Shown: positions 1 through 13,376, counted from the stretch's first letter. The stretch: DNA of 64,000 nt from Planktophila sp965267775 (GCA_965267775.1 OZ254140.1:682001-746000), one strand, 5' to 3'. The notes: generated from the letters alone by a model not told the origin. Numbers and translations: made by a program.

Positions 1-396
1 GAGGAGGCGCTCACATCAATCTCAGGTGCAGAAACGAAAATATCTTTCACCCCAATCTTGGCGCCGATGCCTAGGGGCATCCTCTCGACGATCACATTGA
101 AATTATCAAAGAATGTTTCGGTATCTGATCTCCGTAAAACATATGAAGATTTCTATAAAACCTCGCCATTCGTCACACTTCTACCTGAGGGGCAGATGCC
201 GAAGACAGCTTCAGTTCTTGGAAGTAACCACGCTCAAATGCAGGTTGCTATTGATGAACATACTGGGCGTCTTGTTATCTCAGTTGCGATTGATAACCTC
301 GGCAAGGGAGCTGCCGCTCAAGCTCTCCATAATGCAAATCTTATTTCAGGCTTTGATGAGACTGCAGGGCTACTCGGAAACGGCCTCGGCGCATGA
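1..396 (+). CDS. argC: N-acetyl-gamma-glutamyl-phosphate reductase, C-terminal part (ArgC)
   Basis: The reading frame is open from the first base of the window, so the 5' part of the gene lies outside. The visible 131 codons match the C-terminal half of ArgC, the NADPH-dependent reductase that makes N-acetylglutamate semialdehyde in arginine synthesis. Recognisable family stretches are FTPILAPMPRGILST, PKTASVLGSN and the end segment VAIDNLGKGAAAQALHNANL. The stop codon overlaps the argJ start as ATGA, so the two are translationally coupled. Being followed directly by argJBDRH makes the assignment firm. Confidence 0.95.
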   Translation, partial: EEALTSISGAETKISFTPILAPMPRGILSTITLKLSKNVSVSDLRKTYEDFYKTSPFVTLLPEGQMPKTASVLGSNHAQMQVAIDEHTGRLVISVAIDNLGKGAAAQALHNANLISGFDETAGLLGNGLGA

Positions 397-1541
397 ATAG
401 AGAGCTTCCACAAGGATTTCGCGCCTCTGGAATGCATGCAGGGTTGAAGAGTTCAGGTGCTTTCGATCTGACTCTGATTGAGAATACTGGCCCGCGCTTT
501 GATGCAGCAGCTGTCTATACAACTAATCAAGTCGTTGCCGCACCGGTCATCTGGTCTCGTGAAGTTACTAAGGGCGAGATTGTGCGCGCTGCAATTCTTA
601 ATTCAGGTGGAGCAAATGCATGCACTGGCCCTGATGGGTTCCTTGATACGCATCTCACTGCAGAGAAGGTTGGCGAACTTCTCGAAATTTCCTCTGGCGA
701 AGTAGTCGTCTGCTCGACTGGTCTAATCGGAGAAAGGTTACCGATTGAGAAGATCATGGTTGGGGTTGAATCTTTGACTCAAAATTTGGTGAGCACCGCA
801 CTAGAAGATATCGCGCGCTCAATCATGACAACGGATACCGTCCCTAAGATCTCTGAAAAAGATTATGAAGGAACAAGAACTGTAGGTGTGGCAAAAGGCG
901 CAGGAATGCTCGCACCCGCTCTTGCGACAATGCTCTCAGTCATCATGACTGATGCAATTATTCCCGGAAATAGCCAAGAGATTTTTTCGAGAGTGATGGA
1001 CCGTACCTTTAATCGAATCGATTCCGATGGATGTATGTCCACCAATGACACAGTCTTATTGATGGGTTCGGGGGCAAGCGCCATAGAACTTGAAGCAGAT
1101 CTCTTCGAAGAGATTCTCATGGAGGTCTGTGGCTCTCTCGCGGAGCAGTTGATTGAAGATGCCGAAGGCTCAACGAAAACTGTTGCAATTACTGTATCTG
1201 GTGCTGCTTCAGAGAGTGATGCAGTCGAAATCGCGCGAGCATGTGCGCGAAACAATCTTCTCAAGTGCGCCATCTTTGGTGGAGATCCAAATTGGGGTCG
1301 CGTCCTAGCAGCGGTTGGAACAGCGAAGGCAGAGATGGATCCACTGACTATTGACGTTACGCTCAATGGTGTTCGAGTAGCAAAGAACTCAGCTCCTTTT
1401 GAAGATAAGAACCTTGTGAACTTCGACAATCGACTTGTGGAGTTGTCCATCAACCTCAATGTTGGTTCATTCGGCGCGACCGTTCGGACCAACGACCTCT
1501 CGCACGATTACGTTCATGAGAATTCGGCCTACTCCACATGA
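393..1541 (+). CDS. argJ: Bifunctional glutamate N-acetyltransferase / ornithine acetyltransferase (ArgJ)
   Basis: ArgJ moves the acetyl group from N-acetylornithine to glutamate, making arginine synthesis cyclic; bifunctional members can also use acetyl-CoA. The 382-residue length is usual. The autocleavage site is visible as ALATML, with the nucleophilic Thr near residue 179, splitting the chain into alpha and beta subunits. Other family motifs are NSGGANACTG near residue 70 and GGDPNWGR in the second half. It overlaps argC and argB by 4 bases each. The sequence alone cannot tell a monofunctional from a bifunctional ArgJ. Confidence 0.95.
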   Translation: MNRELPQGFRASGMHAGLKSSGAFDLTLIENTGPRFDAAAVYTTNQVVAAPVIWSREVTKGEIVRAAILNSGGANACTGPDGFLDTHLTAEKVGELLEISSGEVVVCSTGLIGERLPIEKIMVGVESLTQNLVSTALEDIARSIMTTDTVPKISEKDYEGTRTVGVAKGAGMLAPALATMLSVIMTDAIIPGNSQEIFSRVMDRTFNRIDSDGCMSTNDTVLLMGSGASAIELEADLFEEILMEVCGSLAEQLIEDAEGSTKTVAITVSGAASESDAVEIARACARNNLLKCAIFGGDPNWGRVLAAVGTAKAEMDPLTIDVTLNGVRVAKNSAPFEDKNLVNFDNRLVELSINLNVGSFGATVRTNDLSHDYVHENSAYST

Positions 1542-2338
1542 GCAGAACCGGAATCCTCGTCATTAAATTTGGCGGCCATGCCATGAGCGATAACGATGGC
1601 GCATTCGGCAAGAAGCTCTCCTCCGCCATTGCACAGGGCCTCAAGGTCGTCGTTGTGCACGGGGGAGGACCACAAATTAACTCTGCACTTGAGAGCGAAG
1701 GCATCAAGTCGCAATTTATCGGTGGATTTCGTGTCACCACGCCTGAAGTTTTTACCGTGGTTGAAGAAGTTCTCTCGAATCAAGTTGGACCAGCAGTGGC
1801 GATGACGCTTACCCAATCAGGGGTGGCATCGCTTGCTATCTCCGGTCGTCATTCTGGAACCCTCTTTGCTCGCAAACAAAATACTTTAGTCAATGGCGAG
1901 AGCGCAGACTTGGGATTAGTGGGCGATGTAGTCAAGGTAGATGCAGCGGCAATTGAAGTTCTTCTTGAGAAGGGCGTCACCCCTGTTATATCTCCCATTG
2001 CAAATGACATCGATTCCGAAGGTGGTCTCAATGTCAATGCGGATATAGCTGCAGCTGCTGTTGCTGGTTCTTTATCGGCGCAAGAGCTGATCATCATGAC
2101 TGATGTTGCTGGTATTTATAGAAATTGGCCGGATAAAGATTCGTTGATTGAGGAGATCACTTCTGTAGATTTAGAGAAAGTGAAGTCTTCCTTCGCTGAA
2201 GGCATGGCTCCAAAGGTTCAAGCCTGTCTTGATGCAATTCAGGCCGGTGCTCAAGCAGTTCGCATAATAGATGGTAGAGATCCAGATGCTTTCGCAAAGG
2301 CGTTAGCTCATGACGGAGGAACACTGGTGGTCGCATGA
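1538..2338 (+). CDS. argB: Acetylglutamate kinase, short form (ArgB)
   Basis: ArgB phosphorylates N-acetylglutamate, the usual control step when ArgJ recycles acetyl groups. Amino-acid-kinase motifs are clear: KFGGHAM from residue 10, VHGGGPQIN near residue 40 and NVNADIAAAAVA near residue 170. The protein has 266 residues and begins only nine residues before the first lysine of the kinase fold. It therefore lacks the roughly 25-residue N-terminal helix carried by arginine-inhibited hexameric enzymes. An in-frame TGA at 1517-1519 rules out an upstream start. Start and stop overlap argJ and argD as ATGA. Confidence 0.94.
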   Translation: MSRTGILVIKFGGHAMSDNDGAFGKKLSSAIAQGLKVVVVHGGGPQINSALESEGIKSQFIGGFRVTTPEVFTVVEEVLSNQVGPAVAMTLTQSGVASLAISGRHSGTLFARKQNTLVNGESADLGLVGDVVKVDAAAIEVLLEKGVTPVISPIANDIDSEGGLNVNADIAAAAVAGSLSAQELIIMTDVAGIYRNWPDKDSLIEEITSVDLEKVKSSFAEGMAPKVQACLDAIQAGAQAVRIIDGRDPDAFAKALAHDGGTLVVA

Positions 2339-3489
2339 AGGCATGGACAAAGTCGCTGCAAAACAATTATGGAACACCAGTTCTCGAACTCTGCTCCGGT
2401 AAAGGCGCCAGAGTGATTGATTCGAAGGGTGATCAGTACTTGGATTTCCTCGCAGGGATAGCAACAAATGTATTAGGACATGCCCACCCTGCCGTTGTTA
2501 AGGCAGTCACCAAGCAGATTTCAACTTTGGGCCATGTAAGTAATTTCTATGCACATCCCAATGTTTTAGCGCTCTCTGCAAAATTGGTATCAATGACTGG
2601 CGATAAGAGCGCACGAGTCTTCTTCTGCAACTCAGGCGCTGAAGCAAATGAAGCGGCGCTCAAGCTCTCACGCAAGACCGGTCGCACTCGTATTGTGGCA
2701 ACGAAGGATTCTTTTCATGGTCGCACGATGGGTGCTCTTTCGCTGACAGGTCAACCAAGTAAGAGCGATCCCTTTAAGCCACTCCTTAAGGGCATTACAC
2801 ACGTTCCATATGGAGATATGGGAGCAATGCTCAAGAAGGTCAATAAGAAGACTGCGATGGTTATAGTTGAACCGATCATGGGTGAGGCAGGAGTCATTGT
2901 TCCGCCTCATGGATATCTTCAAGCGCTCCGTGAACTCTGTGACGAGACGGGCGCACTTCTTGTCTTTGATTGCGTACAGACGGGAATGGGTCGTACCGGA
3001 GATTGGTTTGGATATGAATACTCTGGAATTAAGCCGGATGTAATTACTTTGGCGAAAGGTCTAGGTGGTGGGCTTCCGCTAGGAGCGATGATTGCGCTCG
3101 GCGATGCAGCATCACTTTTTCAGCCCGGTGATCACGGTTCGACATTCGGTGGCAATCCCGTTGCAACCGCTGCTGGATTAGCAGTTGTGGAAACGATTGA
3201 GAAGAATTCATTATTGAAACGTGTCGGCGAAGTAGGTGTTGAGCTCATGGCCGATTTAGCACTCATCGAGGGCGTTAAAGCTGTTCGTGGGGCAGGTCTT
3301 CTCATTGGAGTTGAATTCTCAAAGCCAATTGCCAAACTAGTAGCAGCTCGTTGCCAGAAGAATGGTGTCTTGGTCAATGGAAATAGCGAAACCGTAATTC
3401 GCATTGCACCGCCACTGATTGTCAGTGATAAGGAAGTAGCACAATTCCTCAAGGTGTTTACTGAGAGCGTTCATGAGGTAAAGGGTTAA
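2335..3489 (+). CDS. argD: Acetylornithine aminotransferase (ArgD)
   Basis: A PLP-dependent class III aminotransferase that converts N-acetylglutamate semialdehyde to N-acetylornithine. It has 384 residues. Family features are SGAEANEAALKLSRK near residue 100, FHGRTMGALS near 130, and the Schiff-base lysine K241 in TLAKGLGGGLPLGA. The start overlaps argB by 4 bases, and a single base separates its stop from argR. In most actinobacteria argF sits here between argD and argR; there is no room for it in this genome. Confidence 0.95.
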   Translation: MKAWTKSLQNNYGTPVLELCSGKGARVIDSKGDQYLDFLAGIATNVLGHAHPAVVKAVTKQISTLGHVSNFYAHPNVLALSAKLVSMTGDKSARVFFCNSGAEANEAALKLSRKTGRTRIVATKDSFHGRTMGALSLTGQPSKSDPFKPLLKGITHVPYGDMGAMLKKVNKKTAMVIVEPIMGEAGVIVPPHGYLQALRELCDETGALLVFDCVQTGMGRTGDWFGYEYSGIKPDVITLAKGLGGGLPLGAMIALGDAASLFQPGDHGSTFGGNPVATAAGLAVVETIEKNSLLKRVGEVGVELMADLALIEGVKAVRGAGLLIGVEFSKPIAKLVAARCQKNGVLVNGNSETVIRIAPPLIVSDKEVAQFLKVFTESVHEVKG

Positions 3490-3490
3490 C

Positions 3491-3946
3491 ATGTCATCAG
3501 TTGTAGCTCGTCGTTCAAAAGCGATCGCTTTAATTAAAGCTGGAAAGATTTCATCCCAGGGTGATCTCGTAAAAGAGTTGAAAAAAGCTGGCTTCACAGT
3601 CACACAAGCAACCGCTAGTCGAGATCTCGATGAGATTGGTGCGGTAAGAGGTCGTGATGGATACACAATCTCTGAAAGCGATAACGATTCGATGGCGCGG
3701 TCAATGCCGTTGCCAGGCGATCTCATCCTCTCTATCGAATCCAGTGGGAATCTCGCCGTCGTCCGCACCCCTCCCGGGGGAGCGCAGTTCTTGGCGAGCT
3801 CACTCGATCACTCAGGGATTAAGTCGATTATCGGCACGATTGCAGGCGACGACACGGTTCTCGTAGTCTCGCGAAAAGCGAGCGGTGGAGCAGAACTAGC
3901 GAAAGAATTGCTCACTTATAGAGGCGGCAAGAAGGGTAGAAAGTAA
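3491..3946 (+). CDS. argR: Arginine repressor (ArgR)
   Basis: A 151-residue ArgR/AhrC-type regulator. The N-terminal winged helix runs over about residues 1-75, with recognition-helix residues TVTQATASRDLDEIGAVR. The C-terminal hexamerisation and arginine-binding domain contains GIIGTIAGDDT-like residues (IKSIIGTIAGDDTVLVV). It probably represses this operon when arginine is abundant, but the operon promoter lies upstream of the window, so no ARG box can be examined. Its TAA shares one base with the argH ATG. Confidence 0.95.
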   Translation: MSSVVARRSKAIALIKAGKISSQGDLVKELKKAGFTVTQATASRDLDEIGAVRGRDGYTISESDNDSMARSMPLPGDLILSIESSGNLAVVRTPPGGAQFLASSLDHSGIKSIIGTIAGDDTVLVVSRKASGGAELAKELLTYRGGKKGRK

Positions 3947-5373
3947 TGGCGTTATGGGGTGGTCGTTTCTCTGATGGGCCGGCAGATGCTGTCTTCGCCC
4001 TCTCTCGCAGCGTCCATTTCGATTGGCGCCTTGCACCATATGACCTTCGCTCATCCCTGGCACACCTTGAAATCCTTCAATCGAGCGGACTCCTCGCCAA
4101 GGAGGTCTCAGATCAGATTCGAAGTGGGCTCACAGAACTGATTTCAGAGGTTGCTGCCGGAACATTTACCGCCATAGATAGCGATGAGGATGTCCATAGC
4201 GCCCTTGAGCGGGGCCTGACAGAGAAGTTGGGCGAAATTGGAGGCTCACTCCGCGCGGGGCGTTCACGAAATGATCAGGTGACCACTGACCTGCGTCTCT
4301 ACGCCATCGATCATATGCTCGAAGTTGCCGGGCAGATCCTCGAACTTCAAGAGGCTCTGATTGCTAAGGCTTCCGAGTATGGCGATGCGCCAGCTCCAGG
4401 GTTTACTCATTTACAACATGCGCAACCAATTCTCTTTGGCCATGAAATCGCAAAGCATGCTCATGCATTTGCTCGCGATCTTGATCGAATCAATGATTGG
4501 TTACTTCGCACATCGGTGAGCCCTCTTGGCTCTGGCGCTCTTGCAGGTTCATCTCTGCCGCTTGCACCTGAAAAAACTGCAGCCTCACTTGGTTTTACAA
4601 CTTCATCTACCAACAGTATTGATGGAGTCTCTGATCGCGACTTTGTTGCTGAAGCGCTCTTTATTCTCGCAATGGTTGGAAGCCACCTCTCTCGGATAGG
4701 GGAGGAGTGGTGTATCTGGGCAACAACTGAATTTGGTTGGGCAAAAGTTGCTGATGCATATTCAACTGGTTCATCCATCATGCCTCAGAAGAAGAATCCA
4801 GATATGGCAGAGCTCGCACGAGGAAAAGCAGGACGTCTTGTTGGAAACCTCACTGGTCTACTGACGACCCTCAAAGGACTTCCATTCGCATACAACAGAG
4901 ATCTTCAGGAAGACAAAGAGCCGCTCTTTGACTCAATCGATACCGTACTCCTTGTACTGCCTGCAGTCACAGGAATGATTGCCACAACAGATTTCGATCG
5001 CCAGAAAATGGCCCTTGCCGCTCCATTGGGTTTCTCTCTCGCAACCGAGATAGCTGATTACCTAGTGCGCGCTCATATTCCATTTGCACATGCACATGAA
5101 GCAGCTGGAAAGTGCGTAGCTCTCTGTGAATCATCAGGGCGACAACTACACCAACTTACTGATGCAGAATTCGCGCACATCCACCCTTCATTGCTTCCAG
5201 ATGTACGTGAAGTTCTCACCGTTCACGGTGCGTTGGCTTCGCGCACAACGAAGGGCGGAACATCGCCGAGCTCATTCGCAGCACAGATTTCTCAATTGCA
5301 AGAACTCGTAAAAAGTGACGGAAAGAAATTCAACGACAAGCAACAGGCCTTTTCGGCCATGATGGGGCAATGA
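3946..5373 (+). CDS. argH: Argininosuccinate lyase (ArgH)
   Basis: The last enzyme of arginine synthesis, splitting argininosuccinate into arginine and fumarate. It has 475 residues. The fumarase/aspartase superfamily signature GSSIMPQKKNP is at residues 275-285, and SRNDQVTTDLRL and THLQHAQP are also diagnostic. It follows argR with a one-base overlap and overlaps tyrS by 4 bases. The argininosuccinate synthase gene argG, normally immediately upstream, is absent here. Confidence 0.96.
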   Translation: MALWGGRFSDGPADAVFALSRSVHFDWRLAPYDLRSSLAHLEILQSSGLLAKEVSDQIRSGLTELISEVAAGTFTAIDSDEDVHSALERGLTEKLGEIGGSLRAGRSRNDQVTTDLRLYAIDHMLEVAGQILELQEALIAKASEYGDAPAPGFTHLQHAQPILFGHEIAKHAHAFARDLDRINDWLLRTSVSPLGSGALAGSSLPLAPEKTAASLGFTTSSTNSIDGVSDRDFVAEALFILAMVGSHLSRIGEEWCIWATTEFGWAKVADAYSTGSSIMPQKKNPDMAELARGKAGRLVGNLTGLLTTLKGLPFAYNRDLQEDKEPLFDSIDTVLLVLPAVTGMIATTDFDRQKMALAAPLGFSLATEIADYLVRAHIPFAHAHEAAGKCVALCESSGRQLHQLTDAEFAHIHPSLLPDVREVLTVHGALASRTTKGGTSPSSFAAQISQLQELVKSDGKKFNDKQQAFSAMMGQ

Positions 5374-6656
5374 TGACGGCGATAAATAATGAACTAATCG
5401 ATGACCTCAAATGGCGTGGCTTAATAGCGCAAACAACTGATGAGGCAGCCCTTCGCGAGGCTCTTAAGAAGCCAGTGACGCTTTATCTAGGAACAGATCC
5501 GACTGCACCAAGTATTCATGTGGGTAATCTTGTGCCACTTCTGGTGATGCGACGTTTCCAACTTGCCGGCCACAATCCGATTCTTCTTGTCGGGGGAGCG
5601 ACCGGACTTGTTGGTGATCCTAGTGGTCGCAATGATGAACGTTCTCTCAATGATTCAGCGATTGTCGAACAATGGGTAAATCGCATCAAAGTGCAGCTCT
5701 CAAAGTTTATGGATTTTGACGCGGCACAGAACCCAGCGACGATGGCAAACAATTTAGATTGGACCGCGCCACTTTCAACGATTTCATTCTTACGCGACAT
5801 CGGAAAGCACTTCAGTGTCAATCAGATGCTCAATAAGGATTCTGTCTCGTCACGACTTGAGAAAGATGGAATCTCTTACACCGAGTTCTCATATCAAGTT
5901 CTACAATCTATGGATTACCTCGAACTATTCCGCCGCAGTAATTGCACTCTGCAAATTGGTGGCTCAGATCAATGGGGAAATATCACAGCAGGTCTTGACC
6001 TGATTCGTCGTGCAGAGGGTGGAAGTGCACATGCGCTCACAGTTCCGCTTTTAACAAAGGCGGATGGAACAAAGTTTGGAAAGACTGCAGGTGGATCTGT
6101 ATGGCTAGATCCCGAAATGACTTCACCGTATGCATTCTTCCAATACTGGTTGAATTCAGATGATGCAGATGTCATTAAGTTCATTAAGACATTCTCATTC
6201 AAAAATCGGGAAGAGATTGAAGCTCTCGAGAAATCGCATAATGAAAATCCTGGTGCACGCGAAGCACATCGCGCACTTGCACGTGAATTAACATCACTCG
6301 TTCATTCACCAGAGATTGCAGAACGTGTAGAAGTTGCAGCGCGAGCATTATTCGGTCAAGCAGATCTTGCAGAACTTGATGAAGCAACGCTTGCATCTGC
6401 AATTGCAGAACTTCCACGCACAACAGTTTCAGCAACGGAAGAGATGCCAACGTGGGTAGATCTCCTAGCAGCAACTGGCGTAGTTGATTCAAAATCTGCT
6501 GCGCGTCGCATAGTTAAAGAGAGTGGCGCATATCTCAACAACGAGAAGGTTCCATCTGAGGATTTCCGTCTCGAGAAAAGCCACTTTTTATGCGGAAAAT
6601 ACGCACTTTTACGTAAAGGAAAGCGCGATCTCGCAGCTGTAGAGTTCATCTCCTAA
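5370..6656 (+). CDS. tyrS: Tyrosyl-tRNA synthetase (TyrS)
   Basis: A class I aminoacyl-tRNA synthetase charging tRNA-Tyr, 428 residues. The HIGH-type motif is PSIHVGN near residue 50 and the KMSKS-type motif is KFGKT near residue 235. The tyrosine-site segment FSYQVLQSMDYLELF is in the middle, and a C-terminal S4 RNA-binding domain starts near residue 355. It overlaps argH by 4 bases; a second ATG directly follows the first, so either may be used. A strong intrinsic terminator ends the transcription unit just downstream. Confidence 0.96.
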   Translation: MMTAINNELIDDLKWRGLIAQTTDEAALREALKKPVTLYLGTDPTAPSIHVGNLVPLLVMRRFQLAGHNPILLVGGATGLVGDPSGRNDERSLNDSAIVEQWVNRIKVQLSKFMDFDAAQNPATMANNLDWTAPLSTISFLRDIGKHFSVNQMLNKDSVSSRLEKDGISYTEFSYQVLQSMDYLELFRRSNCTLQIGGSDQWGNITAGLDLIRRAEGGSAHALTVPLLTKADGTKFGKTAGGSVWLDPEMTSPYAFFQYWLNSDDADVIKFIKTFSFKNREEIEALEKSHNENPGAREAHRALARELTSLVHSPEIAERVEVAARALFGQADLAELDEATLASAIAELPRTTVSATEEMPTWVDLLAATGVVDSKSAARRIVKESGAYLNNEKVPSEDFRLEKSHFLCGKYALLRKGKRDLAAVEFIS

Positions 6657-6670
6657 AGAAGAATCACTCA

Positions 6671-6712
6671 AAAACTTCACTATTTACGCATAAATAGTGA
6701 GGTTTTTGCCTT
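6671..6712 (+). terminator. Intrinsic terminator after tyrS
   Basis: A 16-base-pair stem (6671-6686 with 6691-6706, one G-T wobble) closes a CGCA loop, and T-rich sequence follows. It lies 14 bases after the tyrS stop and separates the arginine/tyrS operon from the rRNA promoters. Confidence 0.85.
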
Positions 6713-6769
6713 TTCCCTTCAATATGAGCCATCTCACCCTCAGATTGCTCTATTTGGTCATAGGCCGAT

Positions 6770-6798
6770 TTGACCTGTCAGGGGGAGCCACCTATAGT
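6770..6798 (+). promoter_or_regulatory. rRNA operon promoter P1
   Basis: TTGACC at 6770-6775 and TATAGT at 6793-6798 are separated by exactly 17 bases, an excellent match to a housekeeping sigma-70-type promoter. It lies about 370 bases before the mature 16S 5' end. The -35 box is inside a 14-base sequence (GCCGATTTGACCTG) that recurs at P2. Confidence 0.75.
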
Positions 6799-6883
6799 TA
6801 CGCTCCTTGCTGTGGAACGTACAGAATTACGTATAAAAGCGTGAAAATGGCCGTACAGCAGAAGTACCTAAGATCTAGCCGAT

Positions 6884-6913
6884 TTGACCTGCGAAGGTTT
6901 GATGGACTAGGTT
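6884..6913 (+). promoter_or_regulatory. rRNA operon promoter P2
   Basis: The 14-base element GCCGATTTGACCTG seen at P1 recurs here, placing TTGACC at 6884-6889. A weaker -10 candidate, TAGGTT at 6908-6913, follows after 18 bases. The shared element suggests tandem rRNA promoters, as is common in actinobacteria. The -10 is poorer than at P1, so P2 is less certain. Confidence 0.5.
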
Positions 6914-7167
6914 TTGCGGTCTGCCCTGAAAAGTAGAAGAGATTCTACGAAGCAGTGCGCATCCGTACCTTGAGAACTCAACAGCGTGCCATAAGTCAAT
7001 GCCATTGAATGGCTTTACTAGCTATGCAAATAATTAGTTGGTCATTCAATAAATAAATACTTCAATGAAGTATGGATACTTCGGTATCAATACTCGTTGA
7101 TTTCCTTTGGTAATAAGACTAAATAAACGACAGTTTGTTTGTCTCGTAAAGCTAAAGATCAAACATT
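6914..7167 (+). other. 16S rRNA leader with processing arm
   Basis: Transcribed leader without genes. It contains the conserved actinobacterial TTGAGAACTCAACAG element at about 6970-6985. TAAGTCAATGC at 6992-7002 is the exact reverse complement of 8744-8754 in the spacer after 16S, so the two form the base of the 16S processing (RNase III type) stem. Several AT-rich short hairpins follow up to the mature 16S start. Confidence 0.65.
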
Positions 7168-12071
<4,904 letters not shown>

Positions 12072-12081
12072 AAAGTTGCTA

Positions 12082-12095
12082 CGCGTCCACTGTGT
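12082..12095 (+). other. 3' arm of the 23S processing stem
   Basis: These 14 bases are the exact reverse complement of 8954-8967 in the spacer before 23S. The long-range duplex encloses the mature 23S and is the expected RNase III substrate. Confidence 0.7.
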
Positions 12096-12191
12096 GGCTC
12101 TCGAGATACGGTCGAGAGCTGCTAATAAAGAAGATCAGATTAATTTCTGGTCAGACTTACTTAGTAAGCTTGCGTCCAATAACTCAATAGC

Positions 12192-12310
12192 GTTTCGGCA
12201 TCCATAGCGTGAGGGAAACACCCGGTCCCATTCCGAACCCGGAAGTTAAGCCTCACAGCGTCGATGGTACTGCACGGGTGACCTTGTGGGAGAGTAGAAC
12301 GATGCCGGAC
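12192..12310 (+). rRNA. rrf: 5S ribosomal RNA
   Basis: About 118 bases. The core AAACACCCGGTCCCATTCC and CCGAACCCGGAAGTTAAG is universal for 5S. TTTCGGCATC at the 5' end pairs with GATGCCGGA at the 3' end to form helix I. It completes a conventional 16S-23S-5S operon. Confidence 0.96.
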
Positions 12311-12320
12311 TTAAATTATA

Positions 12321-12360
12321 AAAAGGGCGCTGAGCAATCAGCGCCCTTTTTGTTTTTCTT
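12321..12360 (+). terminator. Intrinsic terminator of the rRNA operon
   Basis: A perfect 13-base-pair stem (12321-12333 with 12338-12350) encloses a GCAA loop and is followed by a T-rich run. It lies about ten bases after 5S. Confidence 0.92.
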
Positions 12361-12392
12361 TGCTGAATAAATGCACTCGTTGGGAGAGAGCT

Positions 12393-13376
12393 ATGAACGA
12401 TCGTAATGAACGTCCAAGTCGTCCAGGTAATGGTCGACCATCTGGATCAGATCGTCCTTCATCAGGACGTCCATCGAGCTCACGTCCCGGAGATCGTCCA
12501 TCACGTCCCGGAGATCGTCCATCACGTCCCGGAGATCGTCCATCACGTCCCGGAGATCGTCCATCACGTCCCGGAGATCGCACAGAGTCGCGACCAGGTC
12601 GCGGTGGTCGTGATGATCGCGCCGGTGCAACTCGAAATGTCTCCGATGGTCGTTCAGTAAGCGATCCACGCGGATTCCGCCCAGCTCCTATGGAGCGCGA
12701 TCCATCTCGCGTCCGTCCACGAATCTTTGAGCCAGATATTCCAGAGCACGTTACAGGTGAAGAACTTGAGAAGAGTGTGCGTGCAGAGCTACTAAGTCTC
12801 TCTGCAGAGAATGCAAAGGTTGTTGCGCGCCATATGGTCTGCGTCAATCTCTATATGGATATCGATCCAGAGCTTGCCCATAAACATGCTACGGCTGCGG
12901 CATATCATGCAGGTCGTCTCGCGGTAGTACGTGAGACTGCAGGATACGCTGCATATCGCGCTGGCCACTTTGAAATCGCTCTCAAGGAACTCCGTGCTGC
13001 AAATCGAATCTCAGGCGATGTCACTTCATGGCCCGTTATGGCAGATTGCGAACGAGGACTCGGAAACCCTCTAAAAGCCTTGAAAATGGCTGGTTCTCCA
13101 GAGGTCTCTCGTCTAGAAAAAGCGGAAGAGATTGAGATGCGAATCGTTGCTGCAGGTGCGCGACGCGATCTCGGTGAATTTGATGCGGCTGTTGTTACTT
13201 TGCAATGCCGTGAACTTCAAAATGATCGTGAACCTTGGTCGCTCCGAATTCGCTATGCATATGCCGATGCACTTGCAGCTGCAGGTCGCGACGAAGAGGC
13301 CCGCGAATGGTTTAGCAAGTGCGCTCTTCTCGATGAAGATGAAGAGACAGATGCCGCAGAACGGTCAGAGGCGTAA
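12393..13376 (+). CDS. TPR-like protein with Arg/Gly/Pro-rich repeat N-terminus
   Basis: A 327-residue protein with two parts. Residues 1 to about 95 are basic, low-complexity and probably disordered, with a seven-residue unit RPGDRPS repeated about five times. Residues from about 115 on form helical pairs resembling tetratricopeptide repeats (AAAYHAGRLAVVRETAGYAAYRAG and similar), and the tail is acidic. The ATG at 12393 is preferred because GGAGAG lies five bases upstream; the frame extends to a TTG at 12360 inside the terminator. Position between tyrS and tlyA suggests the counterpart of the mycobacterial TPR gene in that interval. Function is unknown; RNA or ribosome association is only a guess from the tract and the neighbouring rRNA operon. 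Confidence 0.8.
   Translation: MNDRNERPSRPGNGRPSGSDRPSSGRPSSSRPGDRPSRPGDRPSRPGDRPSRPGDRPSRPGDRTESRPGRGGRDDRAGATRNVSDGRSVSDPRGFRPAPMERDPSRVRPRIFEPDIPEHVTGEELEKSVRAELLSLSAENAKVVARHMVCVNLYMDIDPELAHKHATAAAYHAGRLAVVRETAGYAAYRAGHFEIALKELRAANRISGDVTSWPVMADCERGLGNPLKALKMAGSPEVSRLEKAEEIEMRIVAAGARRDLGEFDAAVVTLQCRELQNDREPWSLRIRYAYADALAAAGRDEEAREWFSKCALLDEDEETDAAERSEA
12481..12580 (+). repeat. 21-bp in-frame tandem repeat, about 4.8 copies
   Basis: The unit CACGTCCCGGAGATCGTCCA plus T starts at 12481, 12502, 12523, 12544 and 12565, the last copy being cut short. Copies are identical at the DNA level. The unit is 7 codons, so copy-number change would lengthen or shorten the protein without a frameshift. 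Confidence 0.95.

Noticed and set aside
863..1492. 209-codon antisense frame over argJ
   Set aside because: It shadows a clearly coding strand; composition is Ser/Arg-rich as expected for antisense of this codon usage.
12481..12580. CRISPR-like short regular repeat
   Set aside because: There are no spacers: the 21-bp units are contiguous and coding, and no cas genes are near.
12338..12847. Antisense frame over the repeat tract, giving Arg/Gly/Asp repeats
   Set aside because: The repeat is open in several frames; only the plus frame continues into a TPR-like domain and has a ribosome-binding site.
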